Assembly (NCBI GenBank): GCA_036387195.1
Contig: DASVUF010000329.1
Coordinates: forward strand, 1 to 64,000
Direction of reading: 5' to 3'
Source of the DNA: QHXN01 sp036387195
GTDB taxonomy: Bacteria; Acidobacteriota; Blastocatellia; Pyrinomonadales; Pyrinomonadaceae
Length of the DNA: 64,000 nucleotides
How positions within the stretch are numbered: the first letter of the stretch is position 1; every line of letters starts with the position of its first letter. Shown here piece after piece: positions 39,706 to 46,686 of this stretch. The notes beneath the pieces are model-generated. The model was given only the letters and a program-made list of their open reading frames with translations. It made no database searches and was not told the origin of the DNA. Both the position numbers and the translations under genes were made by a program.

Positions 39706-40517
39706 CAGGCGCGCGTCTCCTCGCCGGCCAGTTTAAGCTTGCCCTTCGTCTTCCGCGCGCCCAGGCGCTTCAGGATTTCGTCGGCCAGCTCGGAGTAAAG
39801 GAGCGCGCCGCGCGAGTTCGGCGCGTAGAGCTGCACGGGCTGGTGGAAGGCCGGCGCCTCCTCCAGCTTCACGTTCCGGTGGATGATGGTCTCGAAGACC
39901 CTTGGACCGTAGCGCTCCTTCAGGCTCCTGTAGGACTCGGCCGAGACGGCCGTCCGGCCGTCGAACATCGTGCAGACCATGCCGAGCAGCACCAGCTCCG
40001 GGTTCGTGCTCCTGACCTCCTCGAAGGTGCTCATCAGGTCGTCGAGGCCGTCCTGGGCGAGCGGCGAAGCCGCCACGGGCACGACCATGTGCGTGGAGGC
40101 CAGCAGCGGCGTCGTCAGGATTTGGCCGAGCGTCGGCGGCGTGTCTATGAAGACGAAGTCGTAGGTCGAGGCCAGCGGGGCGAGCTTCGAGCGCAGGCGG
40201 TTGATGGCGATGGCCGGCTCCTTCTCGAACCTCGCGAAGCGGAGCTTCGAGGGGACGATGTCGAGGTGCTCCATCTCGGTCGTGACGATGGCCGCCTCCA
40301 GCGGGAGCTTTTCGCGCTGCTCGGACTCGATGAGGACGTCGGCGATTGAGGTGCCGATCTGGTCGGGCGCGAGGAAGTGCGAGGTGACGTTGGCCTGCGG
40401 GTCGCCGTCAACGAGCAGCGTCTCGTAGCCGCGCATGGCGAACTCGGCCGCGACCGAGGCCGCCGTCGTGCTCTTGCCGACGCCGCCTTTCTGGTTGGCG
40501 ATGGAGATCGTGATCAT
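39705..40517 (-). CDS. parA: ParA-family partition ATPase
   Basis: 270 residues. The deviant Walker A is KGGVGKST at about 10-17 (NQKGGVGKSTTAASVAAEFA), Walker A' is LLVDGDPQAN, and Walker B is FVFIDTPPTL. There is no N-terminal HTH extension, so this is the short Ib/Soj-like form. ParA ATPases position plasmids or chromosomes using nucleoid-bound ATP dimers that are released by a ParB-type partner. It starts 2 nt after the XRE gene and overlaps the winged-helix gene, giving a compact operon. Linked iteron-like repeats suggest plasmid rather than chromosomal origin. Confidence 0.93.
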   Translation of the reverse strand: MITISIANQKGGVGKSTTAASVAAEFAMRGYETLLVDGDPQANVTSHFLAPDQIGTSIADVLIESEQREKLPLEAAIVTTEMEHLDIVPSKLRFARFEKEPAIAINRLRSKLAPLASTYDFVFIDTPPTLGQILTTPLLASTHMVVPVAASPLAQDGLDDLMSTFEEVRSTNPELVLLGMVCTMFDGRTAVSAESYRSLKERYGPRVFETIIHRNVKLEEAPAFHQPVQLYAPNSRGALLYSELADEILKRLGARKTKGKLKLAGEETRA

Positions 40518-40519
40518 CT

Positions 40520-40708
40520 TTACGCGGCCTTCCTCCCGGCCTTGCTCAACTCAAGGAGCTTGAGAAGCTTCAGCACGGGGGGCGAAGGCTTCAACTCGTC
40601 GCGCTCGTAGCGCGCAATCGTGTTCGGCGTGAGTCCGACCTCTTCCGCCAGCCTGGCCTGCGTGTAGCCAAGACTTTTACGCAGTTCCTTAATCTGTTCG
40701 CCGGTCAT
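40520..40708 (-). CDS. XRE-type helix-turn-helix regulator
   Basis: 62 residues, just one Cro/C1-type HTH (LGYTQARLAEEVGLTPNTIA, ARYERDELKP). It is first in the operon with ParA, so it probably sets expression of the partition genes. CTATACG direct repeats at 40746 and 40759, about 40 bp upstream, are candidate binding sites. Confidence 0.9.
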   Translation of the reverse strand: MTGEQIKELRKSLGYTQARLAEEVGLTPNTIARYERDELKPSPPVLKLLKLLELSKAGRKAA

Positions 40709-40745
40709 TGTTTTATTGGCCCTTTCGCGCGGACGCCGAATATTA

Positions 40746-40765
40746 CTATACGAGGCGTCTATACG
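40746..40765 (-). promoter_or_regulatory. Direct repeat in the XRE-ParA promoter region
   Basis: CTATACG occurs at 40746-40752 and 40759-40765, 13 bp apart, within an AT-rich stretch upstream of the XRE gene. On the minus strand each copy contains TATAG, so it may combine -10 elements with an operator. Confidence 0.3.
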
Positions 40766-40815
40766 TCACGCATATTTTTTACGGCCGGGAGAAGGGCGGC
40801 GAGAAGGGCCGCCAC

Positions 40816-41034
40816 ACCCCTGCAATCTGCGTTACAGCCCCTGCAATCTACGTTGCAGGGGTGTCGCCTGCGGACACCCCTGCAACCTCCGGGGCCACCC
40901 CTGCACTCGCCATTGCAGGGGTGCCTGAAGACCCCTGCACTTACCATTGCAGGGGTATATTTTTGACACCCCTGCAACGTAGATTGCAGCCCCTGTAAGA
41001 ATCATTGCAGCCCCTGCAACCGATATTACAGGGG
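40816..41034. repeat. Iteron-like array of the CCCCTGCAAT-N4-ATTGCAG unit
   Basis: Full palindromes lie at 40837-40864, 40897-40923 and 40931-40956; a single arm is at 40876-40886. Exact 21-bp tandem units start at 40817 and 40838, and again at 40969, 40990 and 41011. The unit consensus is CCCCTGYAAY-N4-RTTRCAG. A 21-bp period puts each site on the same DNA face, as in plasmid iterons. The array is between the XRE-ParA operon and the Rep-like gene. Confidence 0.9.
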
Positions 41035-41266
41035 AATTTACAGGCCGTCGAAAATGATGTAGGAATTAGCACGCCGAAAAAATGAGGGGACGCCCGAAAG
41101 CGCCCCCTGACGTTTCGCCCGAAGCGCGACTGTTTGGCGACGGAGACGCTTCGGGTCGTTTGTGACTCGCTTGATGGCGAGGCGGGATTTGTGTACCCCG
41201 ATTTGGGTTCACAGTTTACACCGCCGCCCGAAACTGTCAAGCCCCATCCCTCGAAAGGGGAACGAG

Positions 41267-42415
41267 ATGTCAGCCGTGATGGCGGTCACCGCCGCTAAAT
41301 TTCTGCGCAGGACGACGCTCCTTGAGACGGAGGCCAACACCAACTTCAGGATGCTCGACGACGACGTCGCCGAGGCGATCACGTCGCCGGAGGCCGACCG
41401 CGTGACGCCGCTGATGAGCAAGGTCTACACGCGGCTCCTGCTGACGCCTCCGGAGTGGCGCGAGGGAGAGCGCGTCCTGCGTTTCACGGGGCAGGAGCAG
41501 GAAGGGAAGTGGGTCACCGCCTGGGAACAGCTCCGCCGGCACCTGCGCGTTTCGAGCGAAACCGCCAGCAAGGCGCTCCGCTGGATGCACGGACAGGGCG
41601 TCATCGGCTACTACTCCGGCAAGAACGGCGTCGGCATACGCATCTTCCTCAACCGCGCCGCGGCCTCCGTCAAGCGGAAGAGGGAAGCGGGGCGCGAAAA
41701 AATTTTGCCCTTCGGCCTTGCTTCGGACGGTCGCCCTCGTACTTCGCCGAACGGAACGCCCCTTAATGACAGCTACGCTGTTTCAGAAGTTTTAGACACA
41801 GATTTAAGTACCCGCGCGCCAAAAAACGGCGCGGGCGCGCCAACCCCTTTTGAAGCGTCGCCGGGGCAGACGTCGCGACAGCAAATGAAAAGCTCGGCCG
41901 ACGGTCTTCGACGCGAAACACCCTTCGCGCGGACGGCGAGCCACGCGGAGGCGCCCGTCGAACAGATTGTTTCGCGACTGAGGAGCGAACTGGAGCCGGC
42001 GCTTCAACGGCTGGCGCGACAGGCCGCGGCCGGCGAGCACGAGCGGACGCGGGAGTGGCTGGAGAGCAAGGGACTGCCGAAGGCGGCCCGCGTCGCACAG
42101 CGCGAGACCTACGACGTTCTACGCCGTCACGGCCTCCTCGGTCAGTCCCGAAGGACTTCGGGCGCAGAAGTCGGCCGGGCCGAATCGGCGCAGGTCTCCC
42201 CGCGCGCGCTCTCCGAAAGTGAAGCGTGCGAACTCGCCGAAGCGTGCATGGCGCTGTTCGAGGTGAAGGGGCAAACAATTGAGACGACGCTCTCGGAGAT
42301 GAACGTTGCGTCCGGCGGGTTCCTTCTGCCCGAAGACGCGTCCCGGGTCCTGGAAAAATTCGAGACGCTGATGAGTAACGGCCGCCGGCCGGGGAGGGGA
42401 GGCGAGTTTGAATGA
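41267..42415 (+). CDS. Rep-like winged-helix protein (putative)
   Basis: 382 residues from ATG 41267, preceded by AAAGGGGA. The N-terminal 140 residues look like a winged helix: EQEGKWVTAWEQLRRHLRVS, ETASKALRWMHGQGVIGYYS, GVGIRIFLNR. The middle is low-complexity and Ser/Thr/Pro-rich. The C-terminal part is helical (PVEQIVSRLRSELEPALQRL, TREWLESKGLPKAARVAQRE). No known Rep motif is certain. Its place directly after the iteron-like array and the partition operon suggests a replication initiator or a copy-control protein. Alternatively it is an element-borne transcription factor. Confidence 0.5.
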   Translation: MSAVMAVTAAKFLRRTTLLETEANTNFRMLDDDVAEAITSPEADRVTPLMSKVYTRLLLTPPEWREGERVLRFTGQEQEGKWVTAWEQLRRHLRVSSETASKALRWMHGQGVIGYYSGKNGVGIRIFLNRAAASVKRKREAGREKILPFGLASDGRPRTSPNGTPLNDSYAVSEVLDTDLSTRAPKNGAGAPTPFEASPGQTSRQQMKSSADGLRRETPFARTASHAEAPVEQIVSRLRSELEPALQRLARQAAAGEHERTREWLESKGLPKAARVAQRETYDVLRRHGLLGQSRRTSGAEVGRAESAQVSPRALSESEACELAEACMALFEVKGQTIETTLSEMNVASGGFLLPEDASRVLEKFETLMSNGRRPGRGGEFE

Positions 42416-42874
42416 GCAGGGGCGCGACCCTTAAACGTCTCGCGCCGGCCCCCGAGTCGGCGCGCGGCTCAGGAGTCGCCTTTTCGAGATGTGCCGGACG
42501 GTCGTAATCGAAGGCGAGGACTACAGGCGACGTTTCAGCGACCCGTAACGCCTTCAGCCAGAGCCAGCCTTCCGAGGTTGAGCCACACGTCCAGGCCACG
42601 TCCAAATTATTCTGGCTGACGTCCGGACCCGGCCAAAAAACGTAAAAGATTCTCAATGCGAGTCCGATAACGTCAAGGTTTGGGACTGTTTTGAGGTTTA
42701 AGTTTTGAAGTTTAATTTGCGGACTCTTGGGGGGATGGGTGAGCACTGTTTTGGTTGCGGGTTCTGAGAGCGACTTATGGCGGCGTTTTGTGTTCGCGTT
42801 GTGGGTTTTAGACTATTTACCTTATCAGACTCGATTTTTTATCCTCTTAGTTTAGGGATTCAAAGGGCTTTAGA
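42416..42874. other. Intergenic region, AT-rich right part
   Basis: About 460 bases. From 42640 the base composition drops sharply in GC (TTTTGAGGTTTAAGTTTTGA), with several AT stretches up to 42870. No gene is seen. It may hold the promoter of the DUF3810 gene and could contain the right border of the plasmid-like element. Confidence 0.4.
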
Positions 42875-44023
42875 ATGTCGCGGATGGGGGGACGGATTGT
42901 TTCTGTCGGGAGGTCGTTGAGGTCGGCGGGGGTCGGCTTTTGGGCACCTTTTGGAGTTCTCCTTTTGGCGGGCGTTTTGCAGTCCCTTGCCGCCCTCTTC
43001 CCCTGGTCAATCGAGCGTCTTTACGCGCGTGGGTTCTATCCACAGATGCTCAAGGCGCTGTCGGCCTTCAGCCGTGGGTTCAGTTTCTCGGTCGGCGAAG
43101 TCATTCTCACAACTCTGCTTGCGGCGGCCGTGGCGGGCGTGGTCGGCCTGTGCGTCTTGCTCTTCGCGAGGCGCGGGGACAGGGCGCGTTTGTTGAAGAC
43201 GTGCGCGCGATTCGTGGTGTGGGTTGGCGCGGCGTCGTTGTGGGCCTTCCTGTTCGCTTTCGGGCTTAATTATCAGAGGCCGTTACTCTTCGAGCTTCTC
43301 GGTTATGAACAGAGGAGCGCCGACGCGTCCGAGCTTGCGGCCTTGGGCGAGGAGATTGTCCGCGGGGTGAATGAAAGTTATGACGAAGCCCACGCGGAAG
43401 GCCGCATGACGCTTAGGGCGGATGAGGTGGTCGGTCTTTTAAATGAGTCTTACGCCTCGGCTCGGGAGTTGGCTCTGCTGCCGCGTGGCGATTTCGCGGA
43501 GCCGAAACCGGTCTACTTTTCCGGGCTGCTGACGCGGCTCGGAATCAGCGGCGTCTACTTCCCGTTCACGGGGGAGCCGAATTACAACGCGGAGGCGCCG
43601 GACTTCCAAATGCCTTTCGCGCTGGCGCACGAGATGGCGCACCAGCGCGGCGTGGCGCGCGAGTCGGAGGCCAACTTCGTGGCTTATCTAGTCTGCGTCA
43701 ACTCGCGCGACCCGTTCGTGCGCTACTCTGGCTATCGCGGCGGCCTCGGAGTGCTCGCGGAGCTTAACAGGGTCGCCCCCGAAAGGGCGAAGGAGTTGGC
43801 CGCGCGGCTCGGTCCCGGCTACAGGGAGGACTCGCGCCGCGCGGCGCTCTTCTGGGCCAGGGCCGCGGGCGCGGCCGGCGCGCTCAGCCAGCGGTTCAAC
43901 GACCTCTACCTGCGCGCGAACCGCGTAAGGGCGGGGGTTAAAGATTACAGCGGCTCGACGGCGCTCATCATCGGCCACTACCTGCGCAGAAAGTCACACG
44001 GCGACGCCGCGCCGGCTCGCTGA
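42875..44023 (+). CDS. DUF3810 membrane zincin-like protein
   Basis: 382 residues with three hydrophobic segments in the first 140 (about 20-45, 72-98, 110-130), then a soluble domain. The soluble domain has HEMAHQRGVARESEANF at about 252-268, an HExxH-like motif with a downstream Glu, as in zincin metallopeptidases. DUF3810 proteins are of unknown function. Codons ending in T are more frequent than in the neighbours, at least in the first third, hinting at a different history or transfer with the adjacent element. Start ATG 42875; ATG 42884 is possible. Confidence 0.85.
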   Translation: MSRMGGRIVSVGRSLRSAGVGFWAPFGVLLLAGVLQSLAALFPWSIERLYARGFYPQMLKALSAFSRGFSFSVGEVILTTLLAAAVAGVVGLCVLLFARRGDRARLLKTCARFVVWVGAASLWAFLFAFGLNYQRPLLFELLGYEQRSADASELAALGEEIVRGVNESYDEAHAEGRMTLRADEVVGLLNESYASARELALLPRGDFAEPKPVYFSGLLTRLGISGVYFPFTGEPNYNAEAPDFQMPFALAHEMAHQRGVARESEANFVAYLVCVNSRDPFVRYSGYRGGLGVLAELNRVAPERAKELAARLGPGYREDSRRAALFWARAAGAAGALSQRFNDLYLRANRVRAGVKDYSGSTALIIGHYLRRKSHGDAAPAR

Positions 44024-44190
44024 ACGGCTCAAGGCAAGTCCCGTCTCAAACCCCTCCCACACGCACATCGAAAGCCTCACGAGAAGGCGTCATCCCGTTT
44101 ATACCCGAATTAAAATTATCTGTCGGGAAGCGCGAAGAAAACTCTGTAGAGTATGCGACCGCAGGCTCTGTAGATTTTAAGGGGGAGTTT

Positions 44191-44367
44191 ATGGGCGACG
44201 AGTGTACTACCTCTTTACCGGCGAAGGCTGAATCTCCATACGACTCCGGACGGCCGGAGTCTAACTTGAAAGAACGCGCCCCGCGACACCGCGCCCCGGG
44301 CGGACGCGGCGTCGCTGCCGGGTTTCGCGCGTCAGCGCCTCAGGTCACGCGCGCCCGCGCCGTATGA
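44191..44367 (+). CDS. Possible small protein, uncertain
   Basis: A 58-codon frame from ATG 44191 with AAGGGGGAG 4 nt upstream, a very good ribosome site. The product is MGDECTTSLPAKAESPYDSG followed by a basic tail. Codon use differs from the neighbours (TGT, ACT, TTA), and the end overlaps the convergent DoxX gene by 23 nt. A perfect hairpin, GACTCCGG-ACGG-CCGGAGTC at 44242-44261, lies inside it. It could instead be the leader or terminator area for DoxX. Confidence 0.3.
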   Translation: MGDECTTSLPAKAESPYDSGRPESNLKERAPRHRAPGGRGVAAGFRASAPQVTRARAV

Positions 44368-44755
44368 GGCGGTCGAGGCTCCACGCGCCGCCGCCCGCGA
44401 CCGCGAAGAAGAGGAAGACGAAGCAGTAGAGCACGGCCAGTTCGCCCTTGTTCTGGAGCGGCCAGAAGCCGCCCGGCGCGTGCATCTGGAAGTACGCCAC
44501 CGCCATCGTGCCCGAGAGGATGAAGGCCACGGGCCGCGTGAACAGCCCCAGCAGCAGCAGCAGCCCGCCGAAGAACTCAAGAACGCCGCCAATCCACATC
44601 TGACTGAGAGGTGCGAAAGAGGGCATGCCCGGCGGCGCGAGGAAGCCGAAGAGCTTCTGCGCCCCGTGCGCCATGAAGAGGAACGCGGTGACGATTCGCA
44701 GGACGCTCAGAAGTCGCGGCGTCCAAGTTGAGTAGAATCCATCGAGATTTGCCAT
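44345..44755 (-). CDS. DoxX-family membrane protein
   Basis: 136 residues, four hydrophobic segments. The family marks are LLSVLRIVTAFLFMAHGAQK in the first segment, a Gly-rich second (GGVLEFFGGLLLLLGLFTRP) and a third with MAVAYFQMHAP. AAGGAGAG lies 4 nt before ATG 44755. DoxX proteins act in thiosulfate-quinone or detoxifying redox complexes; in Bacillus subtilis a DoxX protein (CatD) is encoded with a catechol dioxygenase under quinone-sensing repressors. The same pairing is seen here, with the dioxygenase gene 30 nt upstream. Confidence 0.92.
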   Translation of the reverse strand: MANLDGFYSTWTPRLLSVLRIVTAFLFMAHGAQKLFGFLAPPGMPSFAPLSQMWIGGVLEFFGGLLLLLGLFTRPVAFILSGTMAVAYFQMHAPGGFWPLQNKGELAVLYCFVFLFFAVAGGGAWSLDRLIRRGRA

Positions 44756-44785
44756 CAGTCTCTCCTTATTTATCTTTGTCCTGAC

Positions 44786-45616
44786 TTAAATGTCTTCCCC
44801 GAAAGTGTAAGCGGCCATGCTCAGGCTGCCCAACGTCCAGCCCCTGTGCAGGCCGCGGCCGGCGTGCGCGGCCGCGCCGCCCGAGCCCGCGCCGGCCGCC
44901 ACGAAGAGCGGCAGCAGGTGCTCGTCGGTCGGGTGTGCGAGCGCCGCGTGGGGGGCGAGCCGGCGGTAGTCGAGCAGTTCACTAAGAGAACCGCCGGTTA
45001 CTGTCTCCGAGAGCCATGCCTCGAACTCGCGCGCCCAGGCGGGCGGCGCGCCGTCCGGGCCAAGCCTCGAAAGGTTGTGCGTCGCGCTGCCGGTCGCCAA
45101 CACCAGCACGCCCTCGTCGCGCAGCGGCGCGAGCGCGCGCCCGAGGCGAAAATGGTGCGCGGGGTCGCGCCGCGGCTGAATCGAGAGTTGCGCCACGGGC
45201 ACGTCCGCCTCCGGGTAGATGAGCCTGAGCGGAACCCACGCGCCGTGGTCGAGCCCGCGTTCGTGCGAGACGGCGCAGCCGACGCCTTGCGCGCCGAGCA
45301 GTTCCGCGACGCGCACGGCGAGCGCGGGCGCGCCGGGCGCGGGGTAGCGTATGCGGTAAAGCTCCGCGGGGAAGCCGCCGAAGTCGTGAATCGTCTCCGG
45401 CCTTTCGGCGGCGCTCACGGCCGGCGACTCCGTATTCCAGTGCGCCGAGACGCAGAGCACGGCGCGCGGCCTGCCCAGCTCAAGCCCCAGCCGCTTGAGA
45501 AATTCAGTCGTGTCGTTCTCCTCGATGGCGAGCGTCGGCGCGCCGTGCGAGACGAAGACGGCGGGAAGCCGGCCTAGCGTCCGCGCACCGCGGCGCTCGT
45601 CGGAGTTCGCGTCCAT
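44786..45616 (-). CDS. DODA-type extradiol ring-cleaving dioxygenase (YgiD/LigB family)
   Basis: 276 residues from ATG 45616; a GTG at 45622 would add two. The LigB fold is marked by VFVSHGAPT, VSAHWNT, GLDHGAWVPLRLIYP and ATGSATHNL, which contain the three His expected at the metal site. The family includes 4,5-DOPA dioxygenase YgiD and protocatechuate 4,5-dioxygenase. It probably opens catechol-type rings, or handles a toxic quinone or catechol. It is between a MarR repressor gene and the DoxX gene on one strand. A MarR-type operator lies within 10-20 nt upstream of the start, where it would block transcription. Confidence 0.92.
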   Translation of the reverse strand: MDANSDERRGARTLGRLPAVFVSHGAPTLAIEENDTTEFLKRLGLELGRPRAVLCVSAHWNTESPAVSAAERPETIHDFGGFPAELYRIRYPAPGAPALAVRVAELLGAQGVGCAVSHERGLDHGAWVPLRLIYPEADVPVAQLSIQPRRDPAHHFRLGRALAPLRDEGVLVLATGSATHNLSRLGPDGAPPAWAREFEAWLSETVTGGSLSELLDYRRLAPHAALAHPTDEHLLPLFVAAGAGSGGAAAHAGRGLHRGWTLGSLSMAAYTFGEDI

Positions 45617-45625
45617 GTTCACTAA

Positions 45626-45637
45626 TCGTTACAACGA
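45626..45637 (-). promoter_or_regulatory. Second MarR-type operator
   Basis: TCGTT-AC-AACGA lies 10 nt upstream of the dioxygenase start and resembles the perfect operator at 46138. It overlaps the only likely promoter position of the dioxygenase gene. Confidence 0.55.
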
Positions 45638-45656
45638 ATGTTCGGACAAAAAATTT

Positions 45657-46127
45657 TCAGCGCCCGGCCTCGCGCGCCGCTTCGAGCAGCCTGCCGAGCG
45701 AGGCGAGCCGTCTTTCGCCCAGGTGTCCGAGCTGGCGCTTGTGGCACTCGGCGATGGGCTGGTCGAGGCCGTCGAGCAGCCGCAGCCCTTCGGGCGTGAT
45801 TCTGACGGTGATGTAGCGCCTGTCCTGCCCGTCGCGCGCGCGCGTGATGAGCCCGCGCGTGTCGAGCCGTTCGAGCAGGCGCGTGATGTCCGGGTCTTTC
45901 GTCACCATCCGCTCGCTGATCTGCCCGCACGTCGCGCCCTCCGAGCCGGCCCCGCGCAGAATCCGCAGGACGTTGTATTGCGACGGCGTCAGCTCCGCCC
46001 CCTTCAGCGTCTCCGAGACGCCCCACGTCAGCGCCTCGGACGTGCGCAGGATGTTGAGGTAGACCTCCTCCTCGGTCGAACCGAAGGGCTTTCGCTGACT
46101 TAACTCTCCCTGCAACTTCGAGGACAT
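45657..46127 (-). CDS. MarR-family repressor
   Basis: 156 residues from ATG 46127. The frame extends to 46214, but that part would include the promoter and operator, so the short start is preferred. A winged helix shows TPSQYNVLRILRGAGSEGAT, CGQISERMVTKDPDITRLLE and RLDTRGLITRARDGQDRRYI. Cys-Gly in the HTH region (ATCGQIS) could make it redox or electrophile sensitive, as in MhqR/YodB/OhrR-like repressors. It precedes the dioxygenase by 40 nt, and both have similar operators. Likely ligand: a quinone, catechol or another electrophile. Confidence 0.93.
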   Translation of the reverse strand: MSSKLQGELSQRKPFGSTEEEVYLNILRTSEALTWGVSETLKGAELTPSQYNVLRILRGAGSEGATCGQISERMVTKDPDITRLLERLDTRGLITRARDGQDRRYITVRITPEGLRLLDGLDQPIAECHKRQLGHLGERRLASLGRLLEAAREAGR

Positions 46128-46133
46128 GGCCGG

Positions 46134-46162
46134 ATAGTAGTCGTCACAACGACTATTGTCAA
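46134..46162 (-). promoter_or_regulatory. marR promoter with embedded operator
   Basis: Minus strand: TTGACA (46162-46157), 17-bp spacer, TACTAT (46139-46134). The spacer carries TAGTCGTCACAACGACTA (46138-46155 on the plus strand), a 7-bp inverted repeat. Repressor binding there would occlude both boxes, which indicates autorepression. Confidence 0.75.
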
Positions 46163-46248
46163 ACGGCCGTGGGCAGAACGCGAGGCGCGGCTCGCGCATC
46201 AAAGGACAGCTCAAAAATATAGCCTTTTGCGGTATCCTACAGTTAATT

Positions 46249-46257
46249 GGTCAGACC
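46249..46257. promoter_or_regulatory. GntR-like box 1 upstream of the TonB receptor
   Basis: GGTC-A-GACC is a perfect palindrome within AATTGGTCAGACCC. The TTGGTCNNACC pattern is typical of FadR-subfamily GntR regulators of uronate metabolism. A half copy, TTGGTCAC, is at 46278-46285. Confidence 0.5.
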
Positions 46258-46294
46258 CTTAAAAAATATATTCGGGATTGGTCACTAAATCAGC

Positions 46295-46323
46295 TTGACA
46301 AAAATCTCGAATCCGTAGAAAAT
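46295..46323 (+). promoter_or_regulatory. Candidate promoter of the pectin locus
   Basis: TTGACA at 46295-46300, a 17-bp spacer and GAAAAT at 46318-46323. It lies between the GntR-like boxes in an AT-rich segment about 360 nt before the receptor start, implying a long leader. No small gene with a ribosome site was found between 46330 and 46686. Confidence 0.4.
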
Positions 46324-46398
46324 CTGCGTCGCATTCTTTGTGTGACTTCTTCGGAATCGTTTATTGCAAGCTACGCCAGGAATTCTACGGCCGGTTAA

Positions 46399-46410
46399 TT
46401 GGTCAAACCA
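46399..46410. promoter_or_regulatory. GntR-like box 2 downstream of the promoter
   Basis: TTGGTCAAACCA, preceded by the same GTTAA as box 1. Boxes on both sides of the promoter would allow repression by looping or road-block. Confidence 0.45.
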
Positions 46411-46686
46411 TCAAGACTCTACGGATGGGAAACCGACCGGCCCCGAGATGTCCTCGGAAAGCACCGCCGCGAAGCCTGTTTCTGTTTTGAAGCGCGCCGA
46501 CAGTTTCGCCCGGGCCGTTCAAGCCTCGGGCCGCGCCGCGCCCCCGACCGTCAGACCGACATACCGCATTCGAGCCGCCGCCCGAGACGCCTTTTAGGCG
46601 GACGGCGCAAAGAGAAGACCCCTTAGTGTGAACGCACGCCGAGGCGCCGTTCAAAGGCCAGTAATCTGGAAAAGGAAGAAATAGTG

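Larger units (their letters stand above)
36876..42415. mobile_element. Integrated plasmid-like element (inferred extent)
   Basis: Five kinds of evidence converge: a complete tyrosine recombinase at the left end, an XRE-ParA-winged-helix operon, a ParB-like protein, a Rep-like winged-helix protein, and about 13 copies of one palindrome scattered through 38851-41034. No attachment repeats were found by eye, so both ends are guesses; the right end may extend through the AT-rich 42640-42870 region. Confidence 0.6.

Noticed and set aside
40816..41034. CRISPR array
   Set aside because: The repeats are palindromic, have a 21-bp period or irregular gaps, and there are no spacers of even length or cas genes; plasmid iterons fit better.
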